A stretch of DNA of 27,112 bases, taken from the IMG/VR virus record IMGVR_UViG_3300009488_002389, positions 1 to 27,112 of that record; one strand, written 5' to 3'. The DNA comes from a virus. A program made the position numbers and the translations under genes. Below, one piece after another: positions 1 to 8,188 of this stretch (its first letter is position 1; each line of letters opens with the position of its first letter). Under the pieces are notes generated by a model, which was not told the DNA's origin, made no database searches, and was given only the letters and a program-made list of their open reading frames with translations.

Positions 1-1624
1 CCTGCCTTTTACTTTCTGCTATGCTGCCTATATCTGCAAGTTCCAACGTTCCTACGCCATCATTATTAATTATTGTAGTATTTATACGCTTATACCACAT
101 CGCCTCTCCGGAGGGAGGCTGCAGATTAGCTTTAGCGCTATCTAATCTCAAGTACCAGCCTCGTTGTTTTTTTTCAATACCAAATTTTTGAGCTTCTGCT
201 TCATTCATCGTTAGTAATGTATGGCCTATACGGGCCGCATTCATAACAGCACTTGCACCTCGAGCAGTATTTGCGTTCCCGGCTTCATTTTTTCCTAGCA
301 TGTTTTTGGCGGTGTGGTGAACTATACAAATAGCGCAATTAGTTTGATCGGCTATGTATTGAAAGCACCAGGCCACCTTATCCATATGCATATTGTCATT
401 TTCATGAAGCTCATGAGTCCGGACAAATGGGTCCACAATTAGTAATTTTATTTTATTATTATTTATAAATTGAACAACTGTTTTTTGCGCGCATTTATTA
501 ATAATAATGCCATTATTGCCTGGTTTTGCCAAAATAAGGGGCGTATCTCGTCCGGACGTAATATGGATATGCAGGTCTTCAATTGGGATTTTATGATGAG
601 ATGCGGCGCCGACAATTTTACGTTTAAGTTCATTTAGAGGTTCTTCCGTATTATATATCCAAACAGGTCCAGGGTTTTCTACTAAAAAGCCACTGAGAGG
701 GTATCCGGTTGATATGGAGATAGCATCCAGAAGACTTAGGGTTGATTTTCCAACGCCTCCCGGAGCGATTATAACAGATATAAATCCGCCCAAATATCTA
801 TTTTTCATTATCCAATTTCTTTTAGGTATTACCATCGGGTCTATATCTTTAGCTTCAATAGCTAAATTGAAAGGAAGCTTAAAAAAATCAGCGGCCGCTT
901 CTGCATCTTCAGGCTTATACTGAGAAATAGAATTAGCTATTTTTTTTAATTCCCAGTTTTCAAGAGGCGGGTTAACCTGGGTTTCGTTAATTCCAGTTAT
1001 TGCATTTAATATCGCATCATAACCCAGCCCTTTACGTCGTAATGTTCCGGCCAAACTTACGATTGTTTTAGTTCGTTCACCTTGAGAGATTGCTGCATTT
1101 TCTGATATGACGGTAGACTGGGTTTTCGGTTTAAAGTCCAAAATCCATTTTGGGCAATCAGCTATTTTTACGTTCGATAAAATTTCATAACATTTGCCAG
1201 ATATTATACTGCCCGGCCCGGCTACCAGCCCTCCTTTGCTACGTATATCTAGTCCAGGGGCTAACACATTTACACCGCTCCGCATTTGGCCGTTGAAATA
1301 TAAATGGTAACCTGCATTAGGAGTTTTAACTTTAAATGTTTTTGGTAATTTACCGTATTTTTTTAAAAGCTTTTTTAGCTCAGTTAATCCGTTTTTATTA
1401 TCTTTAATATCTATATCTATTACAACTAGATTTGAGTGCTCGCAAGAGACGCCCCAGTTATAAAGCAATGAACTTTTTTGGTATTTTGCTATTTTTGGTT
1501 CTGAACACGTAGCCGCCCAATTTTGCCATCCTTTAAAAAGGGGCAGGACGCTATTTTGACGGAGCGGAAAGACTTTTAATTCCCTCTGTTTAAAAAGGGT
1601 TAACATGCTATCAGCAGGTTTCAT
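1..1624 (-). CDS. Primase-polymerase / RepA-type replicative helicase (partial, runs off left edge)
   Basis: I read this frame by hand; it is open from ATG 1624 to the window edge, at least 541 codons. An AGAGG ribosome site lies about 7 nt before the ATG. The N-terminal third looks like the bifunctional primase/polymerase domain: an acidic pair in VVIDIDIK (D70, D72), GYHLYF (105-110) with its histidine, and GLDIRSKGGLVAGPGS (124-139). Residues about 180-240 resemble the primase C-terminal linker. An AAA/RecA ATPase follows, with Walker A APGGVGKS (287-294), Walker B LLIVDP (394-399) and a CIVHHT segment typical of RepA/DnaB-like helicases. It should prime and unwind phage DNA in the cytoplasm. 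It follows the HTH regulator gene by 38 bp on the same strand, so both probably share one promoter. The C-terminus is not visible. The family is clear; whether polymerase activity is retained is unknown. Confidence 0.9.
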   Translation of the reverse strand, partial: MKPADSMLTLFKQRELKVFPLRQNSVLPLFKGWQNWAATCSEPKIAKYQKSSLLYNWGVSCEHSNLVVIDIDIKDNKNGLTELKKLLKKYGKLPKTFKVKTPNAGYHLYFNGQMRSGVNVLAPGLDIRSKGGLVAGPGSIISGKCYEILSNVKIADCPKWILDFKPKTQSTVISENAAISQGERTKTIVSLAGTLRRKGLGYDAILNAITGINETQVNPPLENWELKKIANSISQYKPEDAEAAADFFKLPFNLAIEAKDIDPMVIPKRNWIMKNRYLGGFISVIIAPGGVGKSTLSLLDAISISTGYPLSGFLVENPGPVWIYNTEEPLNELKRKIVGAASHHKIPIEDLHIHITSGRDTPLILAKPGNNGIIINKCAQKTVVQFINNNKIKLLIVDPFVRTHELHENDNMHMDKVAWCFQYIADQTNCAICIVHHTAKNMLGKNEAGNANTARGASAVMNAARIGHTLLTMNEAEAQKFGIEKKQRGWYLRLDSAKANLQPPSGEAMWYKRINTTIINNDGVGTLELADIGSIAESKRQ

Positions 1625-1662
1625 TTATTGGCCTCTCTATGAGCTTTAGTGCTGAAAATAGG

Positions 1663-1887
1663 TTACCGGCATTTAGTATAAAATGCAGGGTGTGTAACTT
1701 TACGATTAAAAAGCCAGGATAGCCACGGAATATTTTTACCTAGCACAGAATGAGCCGCGGTCTCTAACAGCTGGGCCCTTTTTACGCTAACGCCTCTTTT
1801 TCTTCTTAAAATTTGAGATAAATGGCAGGGCCTCATTCCAATTGCTAATGCCAATTTAGTTTTTTCTCCATGTATCCAATATGCCAA
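1663..1887 (-). CDS. Small HTH (XRE/Cro-like) regulator, TTG start
   Basis: A 74-residue protein whose first half matches a helix-turn-helix: KTKLALAIGM, then RPCHLSQILRRKRG as turn and recognition helix, then a hydrophobic helix. The start must be TTG (1885-1887): an in-frame TAA lies a few codons upstream, no ATG fits, and an AGGTG ribosome site sits about 7 nt before it. A TTG start suggests low expression, common for phage repressors. It lies upstream of the primase gene on the same strand, divergent from the replication operon, as Cro/CI-type regulators usually do. The palindrome at 1987-2001 over the opposite promoter is a plausible binding site. The tail after residue 50 (GKNIPWLSWLFNRK) is not recognised. 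Function is inferred from size, HTH and position. Confidence 0.7.
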   Translation of the reverse strand: MAYWIHGEKTKLALAIGMRPCHLSQILRRKRGVSVKRAQLLETAAHSVLGKNIPWLSWLFNRKVTHPAFYTKCR

Positions 1888-1920
1888 AATTGCACCTAAC
1901 TTTCCATTTTATGGATAAAA

Positions 1921-1949
1921 ACTATAAAACTAAAAATTAAAATAGTCAA
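1921..1949 (-). promoter_or_regulatory. Sigma70-like promoter for regulator/primase
   Basis: On the minus strand TTGACT (1944-1949) and TATAGT (1921-1926) are separated by exactly 17 bp. Transcription would start near 1914, giving a leader of roughly 27 nt before the TTG start at 1887. A short inverted repeat, TCCAT-N3-ATGGA (1903-1915), lies on the expected start site and could be a second operator. Confidence 0.65.
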
Positions 1950-1986
1950 ATACAAATTTTAAATTTACTAATTTTAGCTATTAAAA

Positions 1987-2001
1987 CATGTCCTTGACAT
2001 G
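1987..2001. promoter_or_regulatory. Operator-like palindrome over the early -35 box
   Basis: CATGTC and GACATG form a perfect 6-bp inverted repeat around CTT (1993-1995). The right arm and spacer contain the TTGACA box, so a dimer bound here would block RNA polymerase. The adjacent HTH protein is the natural candidate ligand. I saw no second exact copy nearby, so the assignment is inferential. Confidence 0.45.
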
Positions 2002-2022
2002 GATAGATTACTATTATAGTAT
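1994..2022 (+). promoter_or_regulatory. Promoter for the replication operon
   Basis: A perfect -35 box TTGACA is at 1994-1999. The -10 is ambiguous: TATAGT (2015-2020) at 15 bp spacing or TAGTAT (2017-2022) at 17 bp. It is divergent from the minus-strand promoter at 1921-1949, and the -35 lies inside a palindrome. The SNF2 gene begins about 80 bp downstream. Confidence 0.55.
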
Positions 2023-2104
2023 TCGCTTCTTTGTTAAAAATGTAGGTAAAGATTATGTACCAAAAAAGGCATAATAACTCTAGAAAAGGAAGTCTATTTT
2101 AACG

Positions 2105-3652
2105 ATGCTTAAATATAAAAATGGTGTTTTTTCAGTGACAACCCTCATAGCAAAACGCTATAACATTAGTGTTGAAAAGCTTAGAAATGCGGGATTTATG
2201 TTCGATGGCCGTAAAAAAATATGGGTAACCGGTTTTTGGAAAATAGCTGCTAAACTTGATACCCAAATTTTGGAGGGAAGCTTACAACACTTGCAAAATG
2301 CTAATCATGATAGCAGCAGGTTAACAAACTTACATGGTTTCAATGTGCCGCTGCCAGATGGAAAAACGTTATTTGGCTATCAAAAAGCCGGCATACAATA
2401 TATGTTAAAAAATAAGAGAGTTTTATTAGCTGATCAAATGGGATTAGGTAAAACGATCCAGGTAATAGGCCTTTTAAATTTGCTACAACCATCCAGGGTA
2501 CTCATAATTTGCCCTGCTTCATTGCGGTTTAATTGGTCAAATGAGTTAAAAAATTGGCTTAAATATGACGAGCAGCCAAAACAAATAGAAGTTATTGCGT
2601 ATTCAAAGTTACAAAAATTTCAGAATATGAGAGCTATTAAATGGGATATAGTCATTATAGATGAGGCTCATTATATTAAAAATAAAAAGGCGCAACGGAC
2701 TAAGTTTATCACAGAAAATATAGCGGCAAATAGAGTCGTAGCATTAACGGGAACCCCTGTTGTTAATCGGCCCATTGAGCTGTTTTCTATTCTAAATTAT
2801 CTACAACCGGAGCTATTTCCGAGCGAGTTATCTTTTGCACAGCGTTATTGTCGGGCGCATCGTAAAACTATTCATATTAAAGATAAAAAGGGGCGTATTG
2901 TTAAAAAAATTATTTGGGATTTTAGCGGCGCTAGTGAGTTGACAGAGTTAAATGAGTACATTAGATCAATTTTAATGATTAGGCGTACAAAAGATCAAAT
3001 TTTAGAGCAGCTTCCCGAAAAAACAAGGCAGTTCATATTAGTTGATGCCGAGTCATTAAAAGCGGAGCAGATAATCAGTGACGAAAATAATTTAATATTG
3101 AAATTATACGGACCTAAAAATGCATATCAAAAAGCCGCAGGAGATTTAAATAACTGCCAATCGCCTTCTTTTAGTAAATTATCGACGGTTAGAAAAGCTC
3201 TTGTTCAAAAAAAAATGCCGTTTATTATTGAGCATGTTGAGCAGGCTATTAATTCATCAAAAAAAGTAATTTGTTTCTGCCATCATGTCCAAACGGCTAA
3301 TAGCCTAAAAAACTATTTTGGCCAAAAAGCCTGCGTATTTATAGGGTCAACACCTATGCGATTAAGAGAAAAAGCGGTTACCGATTTTCAATTAAATCCG
3401 GATATTAAATTATTTATAGGCAGCATAAATGCAGCGGGGATAGGCATAACATTAACAGCCAGTAGTAATGTAATATTCGCAGAGCCATCATGGGTGCCCG
3501 GCCGATTAGAGCAAGCAGAGGACCGTGTTCATAGAATAGGTCAAAAACGAGGGGTGCTCATTCAATATTTACTGATTAAAAATTCGCTAGAAGGGAGGAT
3601 GATACAACAGGTATTCGACAAGCAAGCCGTCATCGATAAATTAACAAAATAA
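2105..3652 (+). CDS. SNF2-family DNA helicase/translocase
   Basis: A 515-residue superfamily 2 ATPase. Visible motifs: GYQKAGIQYM (91-100) before the core, Walker A DQMGLGKT (110-117), DEAH (186-189), TGTP (215-218), and in the C-terminal lobe GIGITLTASS followed by HRIGQ (476-480), the SNF2 arginine-finger region. The first 60 residues may be a short DNA-binding segment. Length and lack of accessory domains match phage SNF2 proteins, which accompany replication and recombination genes. It probably remodels or translocates on duplex DNA or displaces proteins; it need not unwind strands. It is the first gene of the plus-strand operon. The best purine-rich ribosome site (AAGGA, about 15 nt before ATG 2105) is too distant, so initiation may be weak. 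The stop is followed 14 bp later by the next start. Confidence 0.9.
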   Translation: MLKYKNGVFSVTTLIAKRYNISVEKLRNAGFMFDGRKKIWVTGFWKIAAKLDTQILEGSLQHLQNANHDSSRLTNLHGFNVPLPDGKTLFGYQKAGIQYMLKNKRVLLADQMGLGKTIQVIGLLNLLQPSRVLIICPASLRFNWSNELKNWLKYDEQPKQIEVIAYSKLQKFQNMRAIKWDIVIIDEAHYIKNKKAQRTKFITENIAANRVVALTGTPVVNRPIELFSILNYLQPELFPSELSFAQRYCRAHRKTIHIKDKKGRIVKKIIWDFSGASELTELNEYIRSILMIRRTKDQILEQLPEKTRQFILVDAESLKAEQIISDENNLILKLYGPKNAYQKAAGDLNNCQSPSFSKLSTVRKALVQKKMPFIIEHVEQAINSSKKVICFCHHVQTANSLKNYFGQKACVFIGSTPMRLREKAVTDFQLNPDIKLFIGSINAAGIGITLTASSNVIFAEPSWVPGRLEQAEDRVHRIGQKRGVLIQYLLIKNSLEGRMIQQVFDKQAVIDKLTK

Positions 3653-3666
3653 TAGGAGGTAATAAT

Positions 3667-4245
3667 ATGAATTTTGAAATTTGTTCAACGTGTTCGCAAC
3701 TAATTTTTATTGCACAAAATGGGTTAGAAGTACTCGCGTTACAGTATTTATACAGTAATAACACTCAGATAGGCGACCTTAAACTACTCAAAAAAGGTTC
3801 TAAAACAGCAGCTGGGCTAGTTCTAGGTCCTAATGAGGACGTATGTGATGACTGTAACAAATTGATTACTAATGCGTCTTCAGCAGAGGGCGTCGACTTG
3901 AGTAAAAATGAAAATTTTGATCAAGGCCAGGTAATGCAGATGTTGGAGAGGGACCAAATAAAAAAACAACTTAAAAAGCGAGGGGTTGAGTTTAGTCAAA
4001 GAGAGCGGACTAATACACTTAAACAAAAGCTAGATTCCTCTGAAAATACTGAGCCTGAAGCTAAACTAGTTAACGACTCCGATATAGAAGACGCTAAACA
4101 AGAATTTTTTGATCTTTCATTAGAGCATGGTGATCAAGAATGTATGAAAATATTGCAGGCATTTAATGTTTCTAAATTTTCAGAATTAAATGGCGATAAT
4201 ATAGATGAATTTAGAGAAATGGTAGCTAAAAGGATGGTGAAATAA
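3667..4245 (+). CDS. Zinc-ribbon and HeH/SAP-like protein of the replication module
   Basis: A 192-residue protein with no recognised full-length family. It has two CxxC knuckles, C6/C9 and C60/C63, likely forming one zinc site. Residues about 95-122 (QIKKQLKKRGVEF, then NTLKQKL) resemble the HeH/SAP/LEM helix-extended-loop-helix seen in small phage DNA-associated proteins. The linker is rich in E, D and S. The C-terminal 50 residues are helical and unassigned. A strong AGGAGGT precedes ATG 3667 by 6-7 nt. Its TAA shares a base with the ATG of the DUF2800 gene (TAATG), so the two are translationally coupled and may act together. A DNA-binding adaptor for nuclease or helicase is reasonable but unproven. 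Confidence 0.75.
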   Translation: MNFEICSTCSQLIFIAQNGLEVLALQYLYSNNTQIGDLKLLKKGSKTAAGLVLGPNEDVCDDCNKLITNASSAEGVDLSKNENFDQGQVMQMLERDQIKKQLKKRGVEFSQRERTNTLKQKLDSSENTEPEAKLVNDSDIEDAKQEFFDLSLEHGDQECMKILQAFNVSKFSELNGDNIDEFREMVAKRMVK

Positions 4246-5471
4246 TGGGCGCGCATTCATTACTAGGACCTAGCTCTGTGACCCGAAGGATTAAGTGCCC
4301 TAGGTCCTATGTATTAGAAAAAAAAGCTATTGAAAAATACGGAGCCTCTGATAGCATTTATGCGCTCGAAGGGAGTGCGGCGCATAAATTGGCGGAGCTC
4401 TGTATCGTAGAAGATAAGTCACCTGCAGAATACATAGGGCAATTAATAGCTGTGCCTGATAAAACTAAGTTAGAATTTAAGGTAACTGAAGATATGGCTG
4501 AAAATGTAGCCTTGTATACTAATTTTGTAAAAAAAATGGCGCCTAAGCATAAAATTGAATCCAAAGAAATTTTAAGAGGTATTGAAACAAAAATCTCATT
4601 AGATGAAGTCATACCGGATGTTTTTGGCACCTGTGACTGCGATGTTTATAATGCGTTAACTAAGGAATTGATTATTATCGATTTTAAATATGGCGCAGGT
4701 ATTGATGTAGAGGCAGCTGAAAACTACCAGTTGATAATGTATGCGTTAGGGGTTGCTAATAAAATTTGGCTTACACAGTCAGATAAAACTAGGAATACTC
4801 TCAGCATATATGATTTGATTAAAAAAATAAATTTAATTATTGTTCAGCCTAGAAGTTTTAGGGCCGAAAATAAAATTAAAACCTGGGAGATTAATACTCA
4901 AAAACTGTTTTACACAGTAGCGCATATCATAAAACCAGGTTTAGTAAGGTCAAAAGCAGGAGATACGCATTTACAAATGGGAAGCCACTGTCGTTTTTGT
5001 AAAGCTATCAAAGATTGTCCTGAGTTACACAGACGCGTAAATGAAATAGCATCTAAACGATTTAATCCTAAAACAATAACAGATCAAGATATCATTGAAT
5101 CATATAATCTTAAGGTCATCGTGGCCCAATATTTTACAGATGTAGAACTATTTGCGCTTGATAAACTAATATCAGGAGAGATGATAAAGGGATTAAAATT
5201 GGTAAGAGGCCGGTCAAGTAGATTTTGGCTAGATGAGCAAAGAACTAATAAGCTTCTTAATTTATGGCTAGAAAATGAAGATAAGGTATTTATTAAAAAA
5301 TTAATCTCAGTGGCTCAGGCTGAAAAAATCATTAAAAAAGAAATGCCTGGAATGCTAAAAAATTTAAGTTCTCTTATCGGAAAATCGTCAGGAGCTCCTG
5401 TATTAGCGTTAGCAGATGATAAACGACCTGCTATTTCAGTAGACGCAGCCGCAGATTTTGAAAGCGTTTAA
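4245..5471 (+). CDS. DUF2800 family PD-(D/E)xK nuclease with Cas4/AddB-type Fe-S cysteines
   Basis: A 408-residue protein matching phage DUF2800. Nuclease motifs appear in order: EGSAAHKLAE with H47, GTCD with D131, IIIDFKYG with D146 and K148, and the QLxxY motif Q162-Y166. Four cysteines have the spacing that binds a 4Fe-4S cluster in AddB/Cas4 enzymes: C18 near the N-terminus, then C249, C252 and C258. Expected role: resection of DNA ends in phage recombination or replication, working beside the ssDNA-binding protein and SNF2 helicase. Its ATG overlaps the preceding stop. It is not evidence of CRISPR: no array or other cas gene is present. The last 130 residues lack recognisable motifs. 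Confidence 0.87.
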   Translation: MGAHSLLGPSSVTRRIKCPRSYVLEKKAIEKYGASDSIYALEGSAAHKLAELCIVEDKSPAEYIGQLIAVPDKTKLEFKVTEDMAENVALYTNFVKKMAPKHKIESKEILRGIETKISLDEVIPDVFGTCDCDVYNALTKELIIIDFKYGAGIDVEAAENYQLIMYALGVANKIWLTQSDKTRNTLSIYDLIKKINLIIVQPRSFRAENKIKTWEINTQKLFYTVAHIIKPGLVRSKAGDTHLQMGSHCRFCKAIKDCPELHRRVNEIASKRFNPKTITDQDIIESYNLKVIVAQYFTDVELFALDKLISGEMIKGLKLVRGRSSRFWLDEQRTNKLLNLWLENEDKVFIKKLISVAQAEKIIKKEMPGMLKNLSSLIGKSSGAPVLALADDKRPAISVDAAADFESV

Positions 5472-5531
5472 CAATAAAAAGAAAGGAGTAATTTAGTAAT
5501 TAAAAAACCGTAGTAATGAAAGGATAGAAAC

Positions 5532-6092
5532 ATGAAAAAAATAAGAATGGAACGAATAGTAACACCTGAATTTAGGTTAAGTTACCCATCTATATTTGAG
5601 AAAACGAGTTTTGAAAATTCTCCGGAAAGATATGAAATAACCATGTTATTTCCCAAAAAGCCAGGGATCCCAGGTATAAAAAAGGCAATACAGGCTACTA
5701 TAGACGCAGCCTGGCCGGATAAAGAAACTAGGCCAAAACTGCTTGCTCATCCAATTAGAGACGGAGATCATGACTTTCCGAGTAAGGAAGAGTGTAAAAA
5801 TATGCATGTTCTAAAGGCATGGTGCTCACTAAATAAACCGGGTGTTGTAGATAAACACAGAAATCCTATAATTGATCCGGAAGATATATATGCAGGGTGT
5901 TGGTGCCGAGCGACACTGATCCCTTTTGCGTACGGTCCTCCAAAAGCACCAAAATCAGGTGTTAGTTTAATATTGCAAAATATTCAAAAACTAAAGGATG
6001 ATGACTCATTTAATAATAGAGTTGCTGCAGAACATGATTTTGACGCGATTGAAGAATCGGAAGAAACTGAACAAGAATCAATGTTTGATTGA
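5532..6092 (+). CDS. DUF2815 family single-stranded DNA-binding protein (gp2.5-like)
   Basis: A 186-residue protein that looks like DUF2815: an N-terminal strand-rich segment RLSYPSIFEK, then RYEITMLFPKK, and a C-terminal domain with KSGVSLILQNIQKLKDD. The last 17 residues are strongly acidic and end in MFD, like the acidic aromatic-tipped tail by which T7 gp2.5 and bacterial SSB recruit replication partners. It should coat ssDNA made by the helicase and nuclease and stimulate the polymerase. An AAAGGA ribosome site lies about 8 nt before ATG 5532. It follows the DUF2800 gene after a 60-bp gap without an obvious promoter. Immediately downstream is a strong terminator-type hairpin. Confidence 0.85.
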   Translation: MKKIRMERIVTPEFRLSYPSIFEKTSFENSPERYEITMLFPKKPGIPGIKKAIQATIDAAWPDKETRPKLLAHPIRDGDHDFPSKEECKNMHVLKAWCSLNKPGVVDKHRNPIIDPEDIYAGCWCRATLIPFAYGPPKAPKSGVSLILQNIQKLKDDDSFNNRVAAEHDFDAIEESEETEQESMFD

Positions 6093-6093
6093 A

Positions 6094-6127
6094 AAAAAAC
6101 GTAAGAGCTTATGCTCTTACGTTTTTT
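6094..6127. terminator. Intrinsic terminator between the ssDNA-binding protein and polymerase genes
   Basis: A perfect 15-bp hairpin with arms 6094-6108 and 6113-6127 and a TTAT loop. The core CGTAAGAGC/GCTCTTACG is followed by six T and preceded by eight A, so it can terminate in either direction. It would reduce transcription into the polymerase gene. It shares sequence with the next hairpin (6119-6163). Confidence 0.8.
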
Positions 6128-6163
6128 GAGTTAGAGTAGCTTATAGTCTAACTCAAAAAACGT
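6119..6163. promoter_or_regulatory. Second hairpin, mutually exclusive with the terminator, abutting the polymerase ribosome site
   Basis: Arms 6119-6135 and 6147-6163 are perfect 17-bp complements (ACGTTTTTTGAGTTAGA on the left) around an 11-nt loop. The left arm reuses the 3' side of the terminator stem (6119-6127), so both hairpins cannot form together. The right arm ends directly before the AGGGAG ribosome site (6164-6169) of the polymerase gene. It may protect the 5' end of, or set access to, the polymerase message. Confidence 0.6.
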
Positions 6164-6174
6164 AGGGAGTGCAT

Positions 6175-8166
6175 ATGAAATTAACTATTGATATGGAGTC
6201 ACGGGCTACTATTGATCTCATAAAACATGGTGTTTATAACTACGCAGGTCATGAAAATACCGATATCTTATGTCTAGCGTTTAAGTCTAGTGAGTCCGGA
6301 CAAGTTTTTTTATGGGCTCCGGAAAAATATGCTAAATACTATAACAAAGATACGGTGCCCAAGAAATTTTTAAATTCCCTAATTAAGCGCGCCGATGAGA
6401 TCGAGGCTCATAATATAAATTTTGAACGGGTTATGTGGTACTTCCAAATGCATAAAAAATATGGGTTTGAAAAGCTGCCGTTTAATAAATTAAGATGTTC
6501 TGCTGCTTTAACTGCTGTATTTGCGCTGCCTAGAAGACTAGAAGACGCCTGTAAAGTTTTAAATTTATCAGCTCAAAAAGATATGCAAGGCCATAAAATA
6601 ATGCAAAAAATGTGTAAGCCAAGACTGCCCCTAAAAGATGAAAAGATAGCAGATCCCTTGTATAAAGACCATATTTATTGGCACGAAAAATCTGAATTTT
6701 TTAGTGACCTTTTTGAATATTGTAAAAAAGATGTTCTCGCAGAGGAAGCGCTGGCTAATTATTTGCACCCCTTGATACCCTCGGAGCTAGAAATATTTAA
6801 ATATAATATGCGAATAAATGACAGGGGCATACCGGTTGATACAAAGACAGTAGCTAACTTAATTTGCAAAATTGAGGAAAAACAGAAGGCCATAAATCAC
6901 GAATTAAGTAAGTTAACAGATGGATTTATAGCTTCAGTAAATCAAACCGGTGCGTTAATGGAGTATTTAAAATGTGAAGGCTATAAAATGCCTAATCTCC
7001 AAAAAGAAACCATAAAAAAGCATATCGAACATGAACAAATGAGCTCAAAAATACAAAGTATATTAAAGCTAAGGCAGCAAGGCGTTAAAAGTTCAGTAAA
7101 AAAATTCAAAGCCTTTGAAAATATGGCGTCTAAAGACGGCAGATTTAGAGGAGGCCTAGTCTATCATGGCGCATCAACAGGCAGATGGACCGCAAAAGGA
7201 GTGCAGACTCAAAATTTACCTAGGGCATGTTTACCTGAAAAATTTATTAATGTTGTCTCACAGTTATCTATTTCAGCTATTGAATCAGTCCACGATTGCA
7301 TGATAAAAACGGCTAGTCAATGCATTAGAGGAGTAATAAAAGCAGGGCAGGATAATGAGTTTTATTGTGCAGATTTTAAATCTATAGAAGCACGGGTATT
7401 AGGTTGGTTAGCTAACGACGATAAAATGTTAGCTGCATTTCGATCCGGGCAAGATTTATATAAATTAACTGCAGCTGAAATTTATAATAAGCCCTATGAA
7501 TATATTAAAGATGATGAACGCCTTATAGGTAAAGTAGCTGTATTAGCACTTGGCTATAAGGGCTGGATAGGCGCTTTTCAATCAATGGCGCCTGTGTATG
7601 GCGTATATGTGCCGGACGATCAGGCAGGAGAGATTGCGGGTAAATGGAGAGAAGCTCATCCAAAGATAGTGAGCTACTGGCGAGGTATAGAGTACGCGGC
7701 TAAAGAAGTTGTGAAAAATATAAGGCTGGTGTCGTCATATGGGCGTGTGAAATTCGGAATGCGTGATGATTTTCTTTGCTGCCGATTGCCATCGGGACGT
7801 TTTATATATTGGTTTCGGCCGAAAATGGAAACTGTGTCTATTTATGGTAAAAAACAGGAAGTAATTAGTTACTGGGGCATACATTCTAAAACTAAAAAAT
7901 GGAATAAAGAATATTTACATGCCGGCCGGATTACTCAAAATATAGATCAGGCGATCTCTAGAGATATATTAGCTGCAGCGATTATTAATTGTGAGGATAA
8001 TGGATATGCAGTGGTTTTGCACACACACGATGAGATATTAGCAGAAGTTAAAAAAAATGAAAAAGATTTTAAAAATTTTATTAATCTGGTTTCACAAAAC
8101 CCGGATTGGGCGGCTGATCTCCCGATAGATGCTAAAGGATGGATAGGTCAAAGATATAAAAAATAA
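6175..8166 (+). CDS. Family A DNA polymerase with 3'-5' proofreading exonuclease
   Basis: A 663-residue phage PolA-type enzyme. The exonuclease domain shows ExoI LTIDMES (D6, E8), ExoII AHNINFE (N80, E84) and ExoIII YCKKD (Y182, D186). The polymerase domain shows motif A CADFKSIEARVLGWL (D400, E405), motif B with R449, K453 and Y461, and motif C HTHDE (H618-E620). No 5' nuclease domain is present, as in T7-like and many siphophage polymerases. I chose ATG 6175 over the in-frame GTG at 6169 because AGGGAG (6164-6169) ends 5 nt before the ATG, whereas it overlaps the GTG. It replicates phage DNA with the primase-helicase on the opposite strand at the left. It is the last plus-strand gene of the module and converges on the endolysin gene with only 22 bp between stops. 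Confidence 0.95.
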   Translation: MKLTIDMESRATIDLIKHGVYNYAGHENTDILCLAFKSSESGQVFLWAPEKYAKYYNKDTVPKKFLNSLIKRADEIEAHNINFERVMWYFQMHKKYGFEKLPFNKLRCSAALTAVFALPRRLEDACKVLNLSAQKDMQGHKIMQKMCKPRLPLKDEKIADPLYKDHIYWHEKSEFFSDLFEYCKKDVLAEEALANYLHPLIPSELEIFKYNMRINDRGIPVDTKTVANLICKIEEKQKAINHELSKLTDGFIASVNQTGALMEYLKCEGYKMPNLQKETIKKHIEHEQMSSKIQSILKLRQQGVKSSVKKFKAFENMASKDGRFRGGLVYHGASTGRWTAKGVQTQNLPRACLPEKFINVVSQLSISAIESVHDCMIKTASQCIRGVIKAGQDNEFYCADFKSIEARVLGWLANDDKMLAAFRSGQDLYKLTAAEIYNKPYEYIKDDERLIGKVAVLALGYKGWIGAFQSMAPVYGVYVPDDQAGEIAGKWREAHPKIVSYWRGIEYAAKEVVKNIRLVSSYGRVKFGMRDDFLCCRLPSGRFIYWFRPKMETVSIYGKKQEVISYWGIHSKTKKWNKEYLHAGRITQNIDQAISRDILAAAIINCEDNGYAVVLHTHDEILAEVKKNEKDFKNFINLVSQNPDWAADLPIDAKGWIGQRYKK

Positions 8167-8188
8167 AAGGCTTATTATTGTGTAAATA

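Noticed and set aside
4358-4630. Minus-strand open frame of 90 codons
   Set aside because: Antisense to the DUF2800 nuclease gene; no ribosome site or family signal, and the plus-strand frame has catalytic motifs.
4245-5471. Cas4 gene of a CRISPR system
   Set aside because: Cas4-like fold and cysteines are shared by phage DUF2800 proteins; no CRISPR array or cas genes are present.
6094-6163. Classical riboswitch or antiterminator for the polymerase gene
   Set aside because: The alternative pairing partner lies downstream of the terminator on the plus strand, so it would be transcribed too late.
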